Positions 47,962 through 56,276 of a stretch of DNA of 56,276 nt are shown here, one piece after another; the first letter of the stretch is position 1, and every line of letters begins with the position of its first letter. The translations under genes were made by a program, and so were the position numbers. Under the pieces are notes generated by a model. It ran no database searches and was not told the origin of the DNA. It saw nothing but the letters and a program-made list of their open reading frames with translations. Source of the DNA: Nocardioides sp. (GTDB taxonomy: Bacteria > Actinomycetota > Actinomycetes > Propionibacteriales > Nocardioidaceae); contig NZ_JASLGR010000049.1 of NCBI RefSeq assembly GCF_030150155.1, forward strand, positions 1 through 56,276, in the 5' to 3' direction.

Positions 47962-49094
47962 AGGCGGCGCTCGCCGGAGCGCTCGCAGGAGCGACCCTGG
48001 TCCTGCCCGGCCTCGGCCTCGGCCCTGCCCAGGCCGCGCCCCGGGTGACGATCGCCAACGCCGACGGGCAGGCCGTCGCCGACCCGACGTACGCCACCAC
48101 GGTGCGGGTCAAGGGCCGTGGCTTCCAGTCGATCAAGGGCGGCTTCGGTGGGCTGTACGTCGCCTTCGGCACCGTCAAGGGCACCTGGAAGCCGAGCAAG
48201 GGCGGCAAGACCGGTCACGACTACTTCTACGTGCCCGACTCCGAGGCCAAGGACAACCAGGGCTTCCTGAAGTTCGTCTCCTACCCCGGCGCCGACACCT
48301 CCAGCGCCGCCAACGGTGGCGTGGTCAGCGCCGACGGCACCTGGTCGACGACCCTGCTGATCCCCGGCGTCACCTTCCAGGCCCTGGACCGCAACGGCAC
48401 GACCACCACGATCGACTGCCGCAAGGTCACCTGCGGGGTGCTCACCTTCGGCGCCCACGGTGTGGCCAACGCCGCCAACGAGTCGTTCACCCCGATCCGC
48501 TTCGCCAGTCTCACCGCGGCGTCGAGCACCCCCTCGGCCACCGCCTCGTCCTCGTCCTCCGCCGGTACGTCGTCACCGGCGCTCACCGCGATCCCGGACC
48601 CGACCGCCACCGCGGCCCCGGGCTCCGGGACCACCGCGACCGGCACCGCAGGCACCGGCACGGCGACGTCGGCCGCGCTGACCGTCGACCGTGCCACCGC
48701 GGTCGCGGGCCGGGTGCTCACCTTCACCGGCTCCGGGCTGCGCCCCGGCGAGCAGGTCGCGCTCAGCCTCGACGACGGTGTCGCCGCGGTCGGACCGCTC
48801 TCGGCCGGGGCCAGCGGCGAGGTGGCCGGTGTGCTCCAGCTCCCGCTCGATCTGGAGGCCGGCACCCACGTGCTGAAGCTGACGGCGGCGGTCTCGGGTG
48901 CCACCCCGACCGTCTCCTTCCCGATCTCTGCAGCCTCGGCCCCGGTCGCCGCGGCGACGTCGCCGAGCCACCGGGCGGCGTACGTCTTCGCTGCGATCGG
49001 CCTGCTGGTGCTCGCCGGTGCTGGTCTGTTCGTCGCGCTGCGCGGTCGTGGGCCGCGTCGCCGGAGCGTGGCAGGTGCCCCCGATGCGGCGTGA
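47943..49094 (+). CDS. secreted, membrane-anchored surface protein of the haem locus
   Basis: 383 residues. Signal peptide to about residue 31 (GPAQA-A). Residues 33-185 begin RVTIANADGQAVADPTYATTVRVKGRGFQ and end CGVLTFGAHGVANAANESFTPIRF, a neocarzinostatin-like beta-sandwich feel with one Cys pair (DCRKVTC). A Ser/Thr/Ala linker (190-245) leads to an Ig-like domain (ALTVDRATAVAGRVLTFTGSGLRPGEQVALSL), then a membrane helix at about 345-370 and a basic tail. It is encoded inside the hmuTUV-hta operon and probably hands haem, or haem-protein, to the HtaA-type neighbours. Confidence 0.82.
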   Translation: MARRTLKAALAGALAGATLVLPGLGLGPAQAAPRVTIANADGQAVADPTYATTVRVKGRGFQSIKGGFGGLYVAFGTVKGTWKPSKGGKTGHDYFYVPDSEAKDNQGFLKFVSYPGADTSSAANGGVVSADGTWSTTLLIPGVTFQALDRNGTTTTIDCRKVTCGVLTFGAHGVANAANESFTPIRFASLTAASSTPSATASSSSSAGTSSPALTAIPDPTATAAPGSGTTATGTAGTGTATSAALTVDRATAVAGRVLTFTGSGLRPGEQVALSLDDGVAAVGPLSAGASGEVAGVLQLPLDLEAGTHVLKLTAAVSGATPTVSFPISAASAPVAAATSPSHRAAYVFAAIGLLVLAGAGLFVALRGRGPRRRSVAGAPDAA

Positions 49095-50484
49095 GGTCCG
49101 GGTCCTCCTGGTCGTCGTCACTGCGCTGCTGGGCGGACTGGGCCTGATCGCGACGGCTGTGCCCGGCGCGCGGGCGAGTGCGGGGGAGGCGGCCTCGGCG
49201 AGTGCGACTGCCACCGCCACGGCAACCACCACGACGCCCGCGGGGACTGCGACGGCGACCGCCACGGGGTCGGCCTCCACCACTGCGACGCCCACCGCGA
49301 CCGCGACGGCCACCGCCACCGGGTCGACCACCACCCTCGACGACGTCCAGCTGCGCTGGGGCGTCAACGACGAGACCAACAACATCGCCTACTTCGGTGC
49401 CAACTTCCTCTCGGCCGGCAAGCTCCCCAACAAGGGCGCCAACCACGCGGTGACGCCGTCGGAGTGGAGCCAGCGCTCGGGCGACGTCAGCATCGAGAAG
49501 TGGTCGGCCGGCGCGAAGGCCTACCGGGCCGCGACCTGGGCTGGGCTCACCACCGACACCAGCGGTGCCGCGATCACCAGCGCCACCTCGGGGCGATTCA
49601 GCGGGCACCAGGTGGTGCTGAGCGGCGGCACCGGCACCATCGACGCGGCGGCGGGCGAGGCCGAGATCCGCTGGACCGGCTCGTTCACCGTGGCGTTCTA
49701 CTCCGGCTACAGCTTCTTCTACGTCACCGATCCGGTGCTGCGGGTCAGGGCAGGGCACGGTGTGCTCACCGCGACCCTGGGCGGCTTCGGATCCAGCCAG
49801 GCCAACACCAGTGTCTGGGCGCCGCTGCCCGACACCGTCGCCACCCTGGCCGACCTCGGCCAGGTCGACCTGACGGTGGAGCGCGGCTTCACCGTGACCC
49901 CCGCCTACCGCGGCGTCGCCGTCACCTTGCCGGCCGGCACCGCGGCGCAGGACCGCACCGGCGCGACCTGGGGCTCCTTCCCGCAGTCCTTCGTCGACTT
50001 CCAGGCCCAGACCGGGCTGAGCTCGTTCTGGTACTCCAGCGGTGTCGCGCTCGACGCCAACAAGGTCGCCGCCCCGCTCACCGTCAGCCTGCGCGCCGAC
50101 GACCCGGTCGTGGTCGCTCCGACCCAGACCAGCACCCCCGCCGCGACCGTGACCAACCCGGTCAAGACCGCGCCGGCCGCCCCGGTGACGGTGACCGCCA
50201 CCGCGACCACCGCGGTGCTCGCCCCACCGGCGGCCACCGCCCCCGCGCAGCCCGGCGGTGCCACGCCCGTCACCTCGGCCGCCGGGGCCACCCTCACCCA
50301 GGCCCGCCCGGTGGAGACGGTGCTCGCGCTGCGCGCTGCCACCGCCGAGCCCGCTCCGGCCCCGGCCTGGCCCTGGCTGATCGGAGGCGCCGCGCTGCTC
50401 GCTGCGGCCCTCCTCCTCGTCCGCACCTTCGGTTTCTCGGGCCGCTGGTTCACCCTGCGTCGTACGACGCACCAGGGCGCCTAG
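49084..50484 (+). CDS. htaA: HtaA-domain haem-binding surface protein, C-terminally anchored
   Basis: 466 residues from the ATG at 49084, overlapping the previous gene by 11 nt. Signal peptide to about 32 (PGARA-S), then a Thr/Ala-rich linker (35-80), then an HtaA domain (about 83-345: LDDVQLRWGVNDETNN, GTGTIDAAAGEAEIRWTGSFTVAFYSGYSFFYVTDPVLRV, FVDFQAQTGLSSFWYSSG). The conserved Tyr and His residues of such domains ligate haem in Corynebacterium HtaA. A second Pro/Ala/Thr linker precedes a membrane helix (about 425-445) and a basic tail. Confidence 0.9.
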   Translation: MRREVRVLLVVVTALLGGLGLIATAVPGARASAGEAASASATATATATTTTPAGTATATATGSASTTATPTATATATATGSTTTLDDVQLRWGVNDETNNIAYFGANFLSAGKLPNKGANHAVTPSEWSQRSGDVSIEKWSAGAKAYRAATWAGLTTDTSGAAITSATSGRFSGHQVVLSGGTGTIDAAAGEAEIRWTGSFTVAFYSGYSFFYVTDPVLRVRAGHGVLTATLGGFGSSQANTSVWAPLPDTVATLADLGQVDLTVERGFTVTPAYRGVAVTLPAGTAAQDRTGATWGSFPQSFVDFQAQTGLSSFWYSSGVALDANKVAAPLTVSLRADDPVVVAPTQTSTPAATVTNPVKTAPAAPVTVTATATTAVLAPPAATAPAQPGGATPVTSAAGATLTQARPVETVLALRAATAEPAPAPAWPWLIGGAALLAAALLLVRTFGFSGRWFTLRRTTHQGA

Positions 50485-50509
50485 GCGCCGACATCGAGAA
50501 AGGAACACC

Positions 50510-52075
50510 ATGTCCACCATCACCTCGCGTCGACGCGTCGCAGGGCTCGCCGCCGGAGCGCTGAGCGTCGGCGTCCTCGCCTGCGTGGCCGCGCCGGCCC
50601 AGGCCGACCCGGCTCCCACCGGCACCACCCTGCAGTGGGGCGTGTCGCAGTACCTCACCGAGCACCTCCTGGGCCAGGAGTTCACCGACGGCGCCACCGC
50701 CACCGGCGGCGTCGTCACGTTCACCGGCGGCACCGGCCGGACCGACACCGGCACCCACGAGACCACCGTGCAGTACCACGGCTCAGCCCACTACGGCTTC
50801 GTCAACGGCGGCGCCGAGCTGTACTCGGTGACCTTCACCGACCCCGCCGTCGTGGTCGACGACGAGGGCAACGGCGAGATCGTCGCCGATGTCGACTGGA
50901 CCGCCCCGGGCACGACCGGGGGCGTCGACGACGTCGTCGTCACCACCTTCGACGCGCCGACCACCGCCTGGTCCTACAGCCTGGCCGCCACCCCGAAGTG
51001 GGCCGGCGTCGCCCCTGCCGACACCTACGGCTCCGGCAAGCCGGTCAACGGCGAGAGCTGGGCGACCGGCTTCGTCACCGCGCTGCCTGCCGCGGTCCGG
51101 GCCACGTTCTACTCCAGCGGCACGACCCCGACCTCGGATGCGAAGAAGTTCCCGGCCGCCTTCACCGCCGCGATCCCGAGCCCGCGGCTGGCCACCACCG
51201 TCACCACCGGTGCCGAGACCGTCTCCGTCGGCGTCGAGGGCTCCGGCTTCACCGCCGTCACCAACCCCGGTGACGCCGGTGTCTACGTCGGCCTGGCGCC
51301 GGCCGGTCGGATGCCCGACGTGAGCTCGCAGAACGCGATGGGCAACTTCCTCACCGCTGCCTACGTCGGTGGCTCCTTCCCGGGTGCAACGCCGATCACC
51401 GACGGTGCCTTCGCCACCTCGCTCAGCGTCGCCACCGACAAGCTCAACCCGGCGACGGCGTACTCGCTCTACACCTGGCAGGCGCACTCGCACTCCACCA
51501 CCACCCAGGACACCGAGACCCCGGTCACGATCGACTGGACCGGTCTGGTCAAGGCCGGTACGCCGTCGGTGAGCGGCACCGCGAAGGTCGGCTCGACCCT
51601 GACCGCGAAGGCCGGCACCTGGACCCCGTCCGCCGTCGTGCCGACGTACCAGTGGTTGGCCAACGGCAAGGCGATCGCCGGTGCCACCGGCACCAGCCTG
51701 GCGCTGAGCCCGGCCCTCGCCGGTCAGCGGATCAGCGTCACCGTCGCCACCGCCGTGGTCGGCTCGACGCCGGTCAGCGCCACCAGCGGCGCCGTCTCGG
51801 TCGCGCCGGGCACGTTCGCCGTCGCCAAGGCCAAGATCACCGGCAAGGCGAAGGTCGGCAAGAAGCTGACCGCCGTGGTGAAGGTCCCCGCCGGTGCGAA
51901 GGCGACCTACCAGTGGAAGGCCAACGGCAAGGCGATCAAGGGCGCGAAGTCCAAGGCGCTCAAGCTGAAGAAGGCCCAGAAGGGCAAGAAGGTCACCGTC
52001 ACCGTGACCGTCACGAAGGCCGGCTACACCTCGGTCGTCACCACCAGCGCGAAGACCGCCAAGGTGAAGCGCTGA
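50510..52075 (+). CDS. secreted HtaA-domain protein with Ig-like repeats
   Basis: 521 residues. Signal peptide to about 32 (AQA-D). The HtaA-type domain (38-225) opens with LQWGVSQYLTEHLLGQ and contains VQYHGSAHYGFVNGGAELYSVTFTDPAVVV and RATFYSSG. A linking domain follows (about 225-345, SVGVEGSGF, TAYSLYTWQAHSHST). Two Ig-like repeats of the type TYQWLANGKAIAGA and TYQWKANGKAIKGAKSKALKL lie at 345-430 and 430-521, ending very Lys-rich, suited to sticking to anionic wall polymers. No membrane anchor is visible, so it is probably exported or wall-bound. GAAAGGA precedes the ATG; a strong hairpin follows. Confidence 0.88.
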   Translation: MSTITSRRRVAGLAAGALSVGVLACVAAPAQADPAPTGTTLQWGVSQYLTEHLLGQEFTDGATATGGVVTFTGGTGRTDTGTHETTVQYHGSAHYGFVNGGAELYSVTFTDPAVVVDDEGNGEIVADVDWTAPGTTGGVDDVVVTTFDAPTTAWSYSLAATPKWAGVAPADTYGSGKPVNGESWATGFVTALPAAVRATFYSSGTTPTSDAKKFPAAFTAAIPSPRLATTVTTGAETVSVGVEGSGFTAVTNPGDAGVYVGLAPAGRMPDVSSQNAMGNFLTAAYVGGSFPGATPITDGAFATSLSVATDKLNPATAYSLYTWQAHSHSTTTQDTETPVTIDWTGLVKAGTPSVSGTAKVGSTLTAKAGTWTPSAVVPTYQWLANGKAIAGATGTSLALSPALAGQRISVTVATAVVGSTPVSATSGAVSVAPGTFAVAKAKITGKAKVGKKLTAVVKVPAGAKATYQWKANGKAIKGAKSKALKLKKAQKGKKVTVTVTVTKAGYTSVVTTSAKTAKVKR

Positions 52076-52123
52076 TCCTGGCGCTGTCAATGACGCGCGG
52101 TGAAGGACACGCCGTGAATGACA

Positions 52124-52160
52124 CAGTGCCCGGTCCGAGTTGCGTTCGGACCGGGCACTG
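52124..52160. terminator. 15-bp perfect hairpin between convergent hta and tetR genes
   Basis: Arms at 52124-52138 and 52146-52160 (left arm CAGTGCCCGGTCCGA) pair perfectly around a 7-nt loop. It lies 49 nt past the hta stop and 16 nt past the tetR stop, so it can serve both strands. Confidence 0.85.
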
Positions 52161-52175
52161 GCACGGAGATGCTAC

Positions 52176-52742
52176 TCAGTCCTGCACGCCGACGGCGCGC
52201 AGCACGAACTCCTCGATCGCCGCGGGCGGCAGCTGACGCTGGCCCAGGCAGACGTGGATCAGCGACATCGTCGCGGTGACGTCGTCGATCGCGAAGGCCC
52301 CGGCCGCGGTCCCTGCGGTCAGGATGGCGCGCAGCACCTCCTCGATCGCGACGACGTGCTCGCGGATTTCCGAGCGCGACGACTCCGGCAGCACGCCGTA
52401 GAGCTGCGGGCCCAGCCCCATGTGGAAGCCGTCCCCGAGGTCGAGGTGGTTGCGGACGTAGATCCGTAGCTGCTCGACCGGGTCCTGGCTCGACTCCAGA
52501 CGGTGGTGGAGGCGGGTCAGGTACTGCTCGGTCTCGTGGGTCGCGAAGGCGATCACCACGGCGTCCTTGTCATGGAAGTGGTGGTAGATCGCGGTCCGGC
52601 CCAAGCCGGCGCGCTCGGCCAGGCGCGCCATGCTGATCGAGTCGTAGCTCTGCTCGGCCATCAGGTCCGAGAACGCCGCGAAGACCCGCTCGTGCACCAG
52701 GCGACGGTGCTCGGGCAGGTTCTCGGCTTCGATCCGGGGCAT
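52176..52742 (-). CDS. TetR-family regulator co-directional with punA
   Basis: 188 residues from the ATG at 52742. The helix-turn-helix is SISMARLAERAGLGRTAIYHHFHDKDAVVIAF (about 36-67). The ligand domain has no identifiable specificity. It lies 19 nt after the punA stop on the same strand and is probably in its operon. The in-frame upstream extension overlaps punA and has no start signal. Its target is unknown; punA or the convergent haem operon are possible. Confidence 0.88.
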   Translation of the reverse strand: MPRIEAENLPEHRRLVHERVFAAFSDLMAEQSYDSISMARLAERAGLGRTAIYHHFHDKDAVVIAFATHETEQYLTRLHHRLESSQDPVEQLRIYVRNHLDLGDGFHMGLGPQLYGVLPESSRSEIREHVVAIEEVLRAILTAGTAAGAFAIDDVTATMSLIHVCLGQRQLPPAAIEEFVLRAVGVQD

Positions 52743-52761
52743 CGGGGGTGGTCTCGGCGGC

Positions 52762-53577
52762 TCAGAGCTTGGGCACGAGCTGGCTGAGCAGCCCACCCAT
52801 CCGGGTCGCGGCGGCCGCGCCGGCCTCGAGCACCTCGGCATGGCTCAGCGGCGCCTCGGAGATGCCGGCGGCGAGGTTGGTCACCAGGCTGATGCCCAGC
52901 ACCTCCATGCCGGCCTCGCGGGCGGCGATCGCCTCCAGCGTGGTGCTCATCCCGACCAGGTCGCCGCCGATGATGCCGGCCATCCTGACCTCGGCCGGGG
53001 TCTCGTAGTGCGGCCCGGGGAACTGGACGTAGACGCCCTGGTCCAGCGTCGGGTCCAGGTCGGTCGCGATGGCGCGCATCCGCGAGGAGTACAGGTCGGT
53101 CAGGTCCACGAAGTTCGCGCCGTGGATGGGGGAGCGGCCGGTCAGGTTGATGTGGTCCTTGATCAGCACCGGGGTGCCGGGCGACCAGGCCGGGTTGAGC
53201 CCACCGCAGCCGTTGGTGATCACGATCTTGGTGGCACCGGCGGCGGCCGCCGTACGGATCGGGTGGACGACGGCGTCGACGCCCTTGCCCTCGTAGTAGT
53301 GGGTGCGGGCCAGGAACGCCAGCACGTGCAGGTCGCCCTCGGGGCCCGCGATCTTGATCGAGCGGATCTTGCCCGAGTGGCCCGCGACGGCGGCACCGCT
53401 GAAGCCGGGCAGCTCGGCGCGCTCGAACTCGCTGACCAGCTCACCGGACTCGGCGAGCATGTCGGCGGCGGGCAGCCAGCCCGACCCCAGGACCAGTGCC
53501 ACGTCGTGGCGGGGAACGCCGGTGATCTCGGCGAGGCGTACGGCGGCAGCGGTCGCGTCTGCGTAAGGATCGGTCAC
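52762..53577 (-). CDS. punA: purine-nucleoside phosphorylase
   Basis: 271 residues of the trimeric PNP family. Motifs include VALVLGSGWLPAADML, GHSGKIRSI with the phosphate His, RTHYYEGKG, VITNGCGGLNP, and MSTTLEAIAAREAGMEVLGISLVTNLAAG. It splits (deoxy)inosine and (deoxy)guanosine to base and pentose-1-phosphate, using the product of the adenosine deaminase encoded 13 kb away. The GTG start is fixed by TACGGT 7 nt upstream (leaderless). Confidence 0.95.
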   Translation of the reverse strand: MTDPYADATAAAVRLAEITGVPRHDVALVLGSGWLPAADMLAESGELVSEFERAELPGFSGAAVAGHSGKIRSIKIAGPEGDLHVLAFLARTHYYEGKGVDAVVHPIRTAAAAGATKIVITNGCGGLNPAWSPGTPVLIKDHINLTGRSPIHGANFVDLTDLYSSRMRAIATDLDPTLDQGVYVQFPGPHYETPAEVRMAGIIGGDLVGMSTTLEAIAAREAGMEVLGISLVTNLAAGISEAPLSHAEVLEAGAAAATRMGGLLSQLVPKL

Positions 53578-53584
53578 CTACCGA

Positions 53585-53590
53585 ACCGTA
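53585..53590 (-). promoter_or_regulatory. -10 element for leaderless punA
   Basis: TACGGT on the minus strand lies 7 nt before the GTG at 53577. Confidence 0.55.
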
Positions 53591-53713
53591 CCCTGACCGC
53601 CGAGCGACAGGCTCATCACAGCAGGGCACAGGTTGGTGTGTCACGGTGAGGGGTTGGCGGAAAAAACCCGGCGAAACTGTCGAGAGATTCTGCGGGGCGC
53701 CCTGCCGCGGCTT

Positions 53714-53719
53714 TACGCT
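53714..53719 (+). promoter_or_regulatory. -10 element for leaderless nitroreductase-family gene
   Basis: TACGCT lies 6 nt before the ATG at 53726. Confidence 0.55.
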
Positions 53720-53725
53720 CTGCGG

Positions 53726-54670
53726 ATGTGGTTCCGACGGGCGAAGGCTCAGCAGTACGAAGAGACCGCGCTCGAGAAGCTGGTAGCGGAGTTCGCGCTC
53801 GACGCCGAGAGGTTCCACCAGCACTCCATCCCTGACGGCGGAGCCGAGCGCTACTCGCAGATGTCGGGGATGCAGCTCGACGCCTCGGCGACCCGGCTCT
53901 ACCACCGCGTGGAGAAGGGCTTCTCGCTGCCGACCCCGCGCCGGCCCTTCGGCGCTCGGGCGATCCCGGGCCTCAACCGGGTGCTCGCCAGCGAGCACGC
54001 CGACCTCGACGCCCTCTACGCCCGCGAGGCCCGCCTGATCCTGGAGGCGCTGGCGCAGTGGAACGACCACGGCGACCTCAATGACCAGGTCGCGCCGCCG
54101 GGGGAGTCGCTGCCGACCAACCCACTCGACCCCGAGACCTTGGCCACCTTCATCACCTCGCGCCACAGCGTGCGCGACTTCGACCAGCGCCCGGTCGACC
54201 GTGCCCTGATCTCCGAGGCGGTCCGGCTGGGCGGCTACGCGCCCAGCGTGTGCAACCGGCAGGGCTGGCGGGCGTACTGGTTCGACGACCGCGAGGACAT
54301 CGCCCGGATCCTGGCCGACCACCGCGGCTCGGCGGGCTTCGCCGACCGGGTGCCGGGCCTCTTCGTGATCACCTACGACCTGCGTGCCTTCGAGGAGACC
54401 CGCGAGCGCAACCAGGGCTGGATCGACGCCGGCCTGTTCTCCATGACCCTGCTGCTGGCCCTGCACGGCCTCGGCCTGGGAGCGGTGCCGCTGAACTGGT
54501 CGCGGCGCAACAGCGCCAGCCGCCGGATCCGGCGCAACGCGGCCCTGCCCGAGCACGAGAACGTCGTCATGCTGATCGCCGCCGGGCACCCGGCACCGGG
54601 CTACCGGGTGGCACGCTCGGCGCGTCGCCCGGTGAGTGAGATTCTGCGCTTCGGAATGCCGTCGGCGTGA
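53726..54670 (+). CDS. nitroreductase-family flavoprotein with N-terminal extension
   Basis: 314 residues from the ATG at 53726. The first 130 residues (starting MWFRRAKAQQYEE, with LYHRVEKGFSLPTPRRPFG) are helical and charged and belong to a subgroup of nitroreductases found with surface-polysaccharide genes. The FMN-dependent domain follows: SRHSVRDFDQRPVDRALISEAVRLGGYAPSVCNRQGWR and GLFSMTLLLALHGLGLGAVPLNW. The physiological electron acceptor is unknown. A longer frame from 53633 is possible but the leaderless -10 supports the ATG used. No polysaccharide genes are adjacent here. Confidence 0.85.
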   Translation: MWFRRAKAQQYEETALEKLVAEFALDAERFHQHSIPDGGAERYSQMSGMQLDASATRLYHRVEKGFSLPTPRRPFGARAIPGLNRVLASEHADLDALYAREARLILEALAQWNDHGDLNDQVAPPGESLPTNPLDPETLATFITSRHSVRDFDQRPVDRALISEAVRLGGYAPSVCNRQGWRAYWFDDREDIARILADHRGSAGFADRVPGLFVITYDLRAFEETRERNQGWIDAGLFSMTLLLALHGLGLGAVPLNWSRRNSASRRIRRNAALPEHENVVMLIAAGHPAPGYRVARSARRPVSEILRFGMPSA

Positions 54671-54707
54671 TGCGCTGGCCGGTGCGGGGCTCGTGGGGGA
54701 GCGCGAC

Positions 54708-54713
54708 TACCCT
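54708..54713 (+). promoter_or_regulatory. -10 element for leaderless lpdA
   Basis: TACCCT lies 6 nt before the GTG at 54720. Confidence 0.55.
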
Positions 54714-54719
54714 GGGAGT

Positions 54720-56117
<1,398 letters not shown>

Positions 56118-56135
56118 TCACCCCGCAGCGCCGGC

Positions 56136-56170
56136 CCAGGGCCCGTCTCCGTCGAGGAGGCGGGCCCTGG
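56136..56170 (+). terminator. hairpin after lpdA
   Basis: CCAGGGCCCG (56136-56145) pairs with CGGGCCCTGG (56161-56170), and the stem continues inward through TCTCC/GGAGG with one G-U pair, leaving a 5-nt loop. It lies 18 nt after the stop. Confidence 0.85.
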
Positions 56171-56212
56171 TGCGTCGGTGGTTGTGTCGGACCCTGGTGT
56201 TGGAATACTCGT

Positions 56213-56276
56213 ATGGCTCTCGGGATTGCTGCTTCGTCGCTCGACCGGCTGCGTGCCGGGGTGCTCTTGCGTGCGG
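56213..56276 (+). CDS. start of an unidentified gene cut by the window edge
   Basis: ATG at 56213 opens a frame, MALGIAASSLDRLRAGVLLRA, that runs off the end. The helical N-terminus would suit a DUF222/HNH protein like the one at the other edge of the window, but 21 residues are too few to decide. No clear ribosome site precedes it. Confidence 0.4.
   Translation, partial: MALGIAASSLDRLRAGVLLRA

Noticed and set aside
49190..49345. Thr/Ala codon repeats as a possible CRISPR or minisatellite array
   Set aside because: The units are irregular ACC/GCG codon runs that encode a flexible Thr/Ala linker in the HtaA-domain protein; there are no conserved repeats with unique spacers.

Overview
This window is chromosomal DNA of a very GC-rich actinobacterium. 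I see no phage, plasmid, IS, CRISPR, rRNA or tRNA sequence. A Gram-positive-type succinate dehydrogenase with a single-polypeptide membrane anchor, a mutA/mutB/meaB methylmalonyl-CoA module, an IdeR/DtxR-type iron box in front of hmu/hta haem genes, DUF222-HNH genes at both edges and a very high density of leaderless promoters together suggest a Nocardioides-like member of the Propionibacteriales. The genus is an inference.

Layout. 1-4661: the end of a DUF222/HNH protein, a small DUF3099 membrane protein, an MFS exporter and a trpS - 2H phosphoesterase - YihY operon. 4636-13291: a divergent organosulfur/amine-type locus. Leftward it encodes a polar amino-acid ABC importer (permease, ATPase, lipoprotein) and a sarcosine-oxidase-like flavoenzyme; rightward it encodes a GNAT acetyltransferase and three luciferase-like (LLM) monooxygenases joined by 4-nt or shorter overlaps. 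Its gene content resembles the Bacillus ytmI/cmo sulfur-salvage operon. 13183-18809 (minus): trhO, sdhCAB and a secreted beta-helix/PASTA protein. 18958-30790: mutAB, a GAF regulator with its aldehyde dehydrogenase and DUF779 gene, an orphan protein, a TetR/MFS pair and meaB.

30943-44091: a nucleoside uptake and salvage island. It holds a BMP-type lipoprotein, ATPase and two permeases, then cdd, a cytochrome P450, deoA and add in one tightly overlapped operon, followed by udk and deoC on the other strand, a PH-domain membrane protein, a PGM2-type phosphosugar mutase and a YhhN lysoplasmalogenase. The purine nucleoside phosphorylase (punA) sits 10 kb further on with a TetR gene. Together these take nucleosides to bases and (deoxy)ribose-1-phosphate, then to the 5-phosphate, then through DeoC to acetaldehyde and glyceraldehyde-3-phosphate.

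44132-52075: a haem-iron locus. Haem oxygenase diverges from hmuTUV and three secreted surface proteins, two of them with HtaA-type domains. Two adjacent IdeR/DtxR-like boxes lie between the divergent units. 52176-56276: TetR-punA, a nitroreductase-family protein, lpdA and the first codons of a further gene.

A window-wide feature is that at least 15 transcription units have a TANNNT -10 hexamer exactly 6-8 nt before the start codon with no Shine-Dalgarno site. This is the signature of leaderless mRNAs and it fixes many start codons here.
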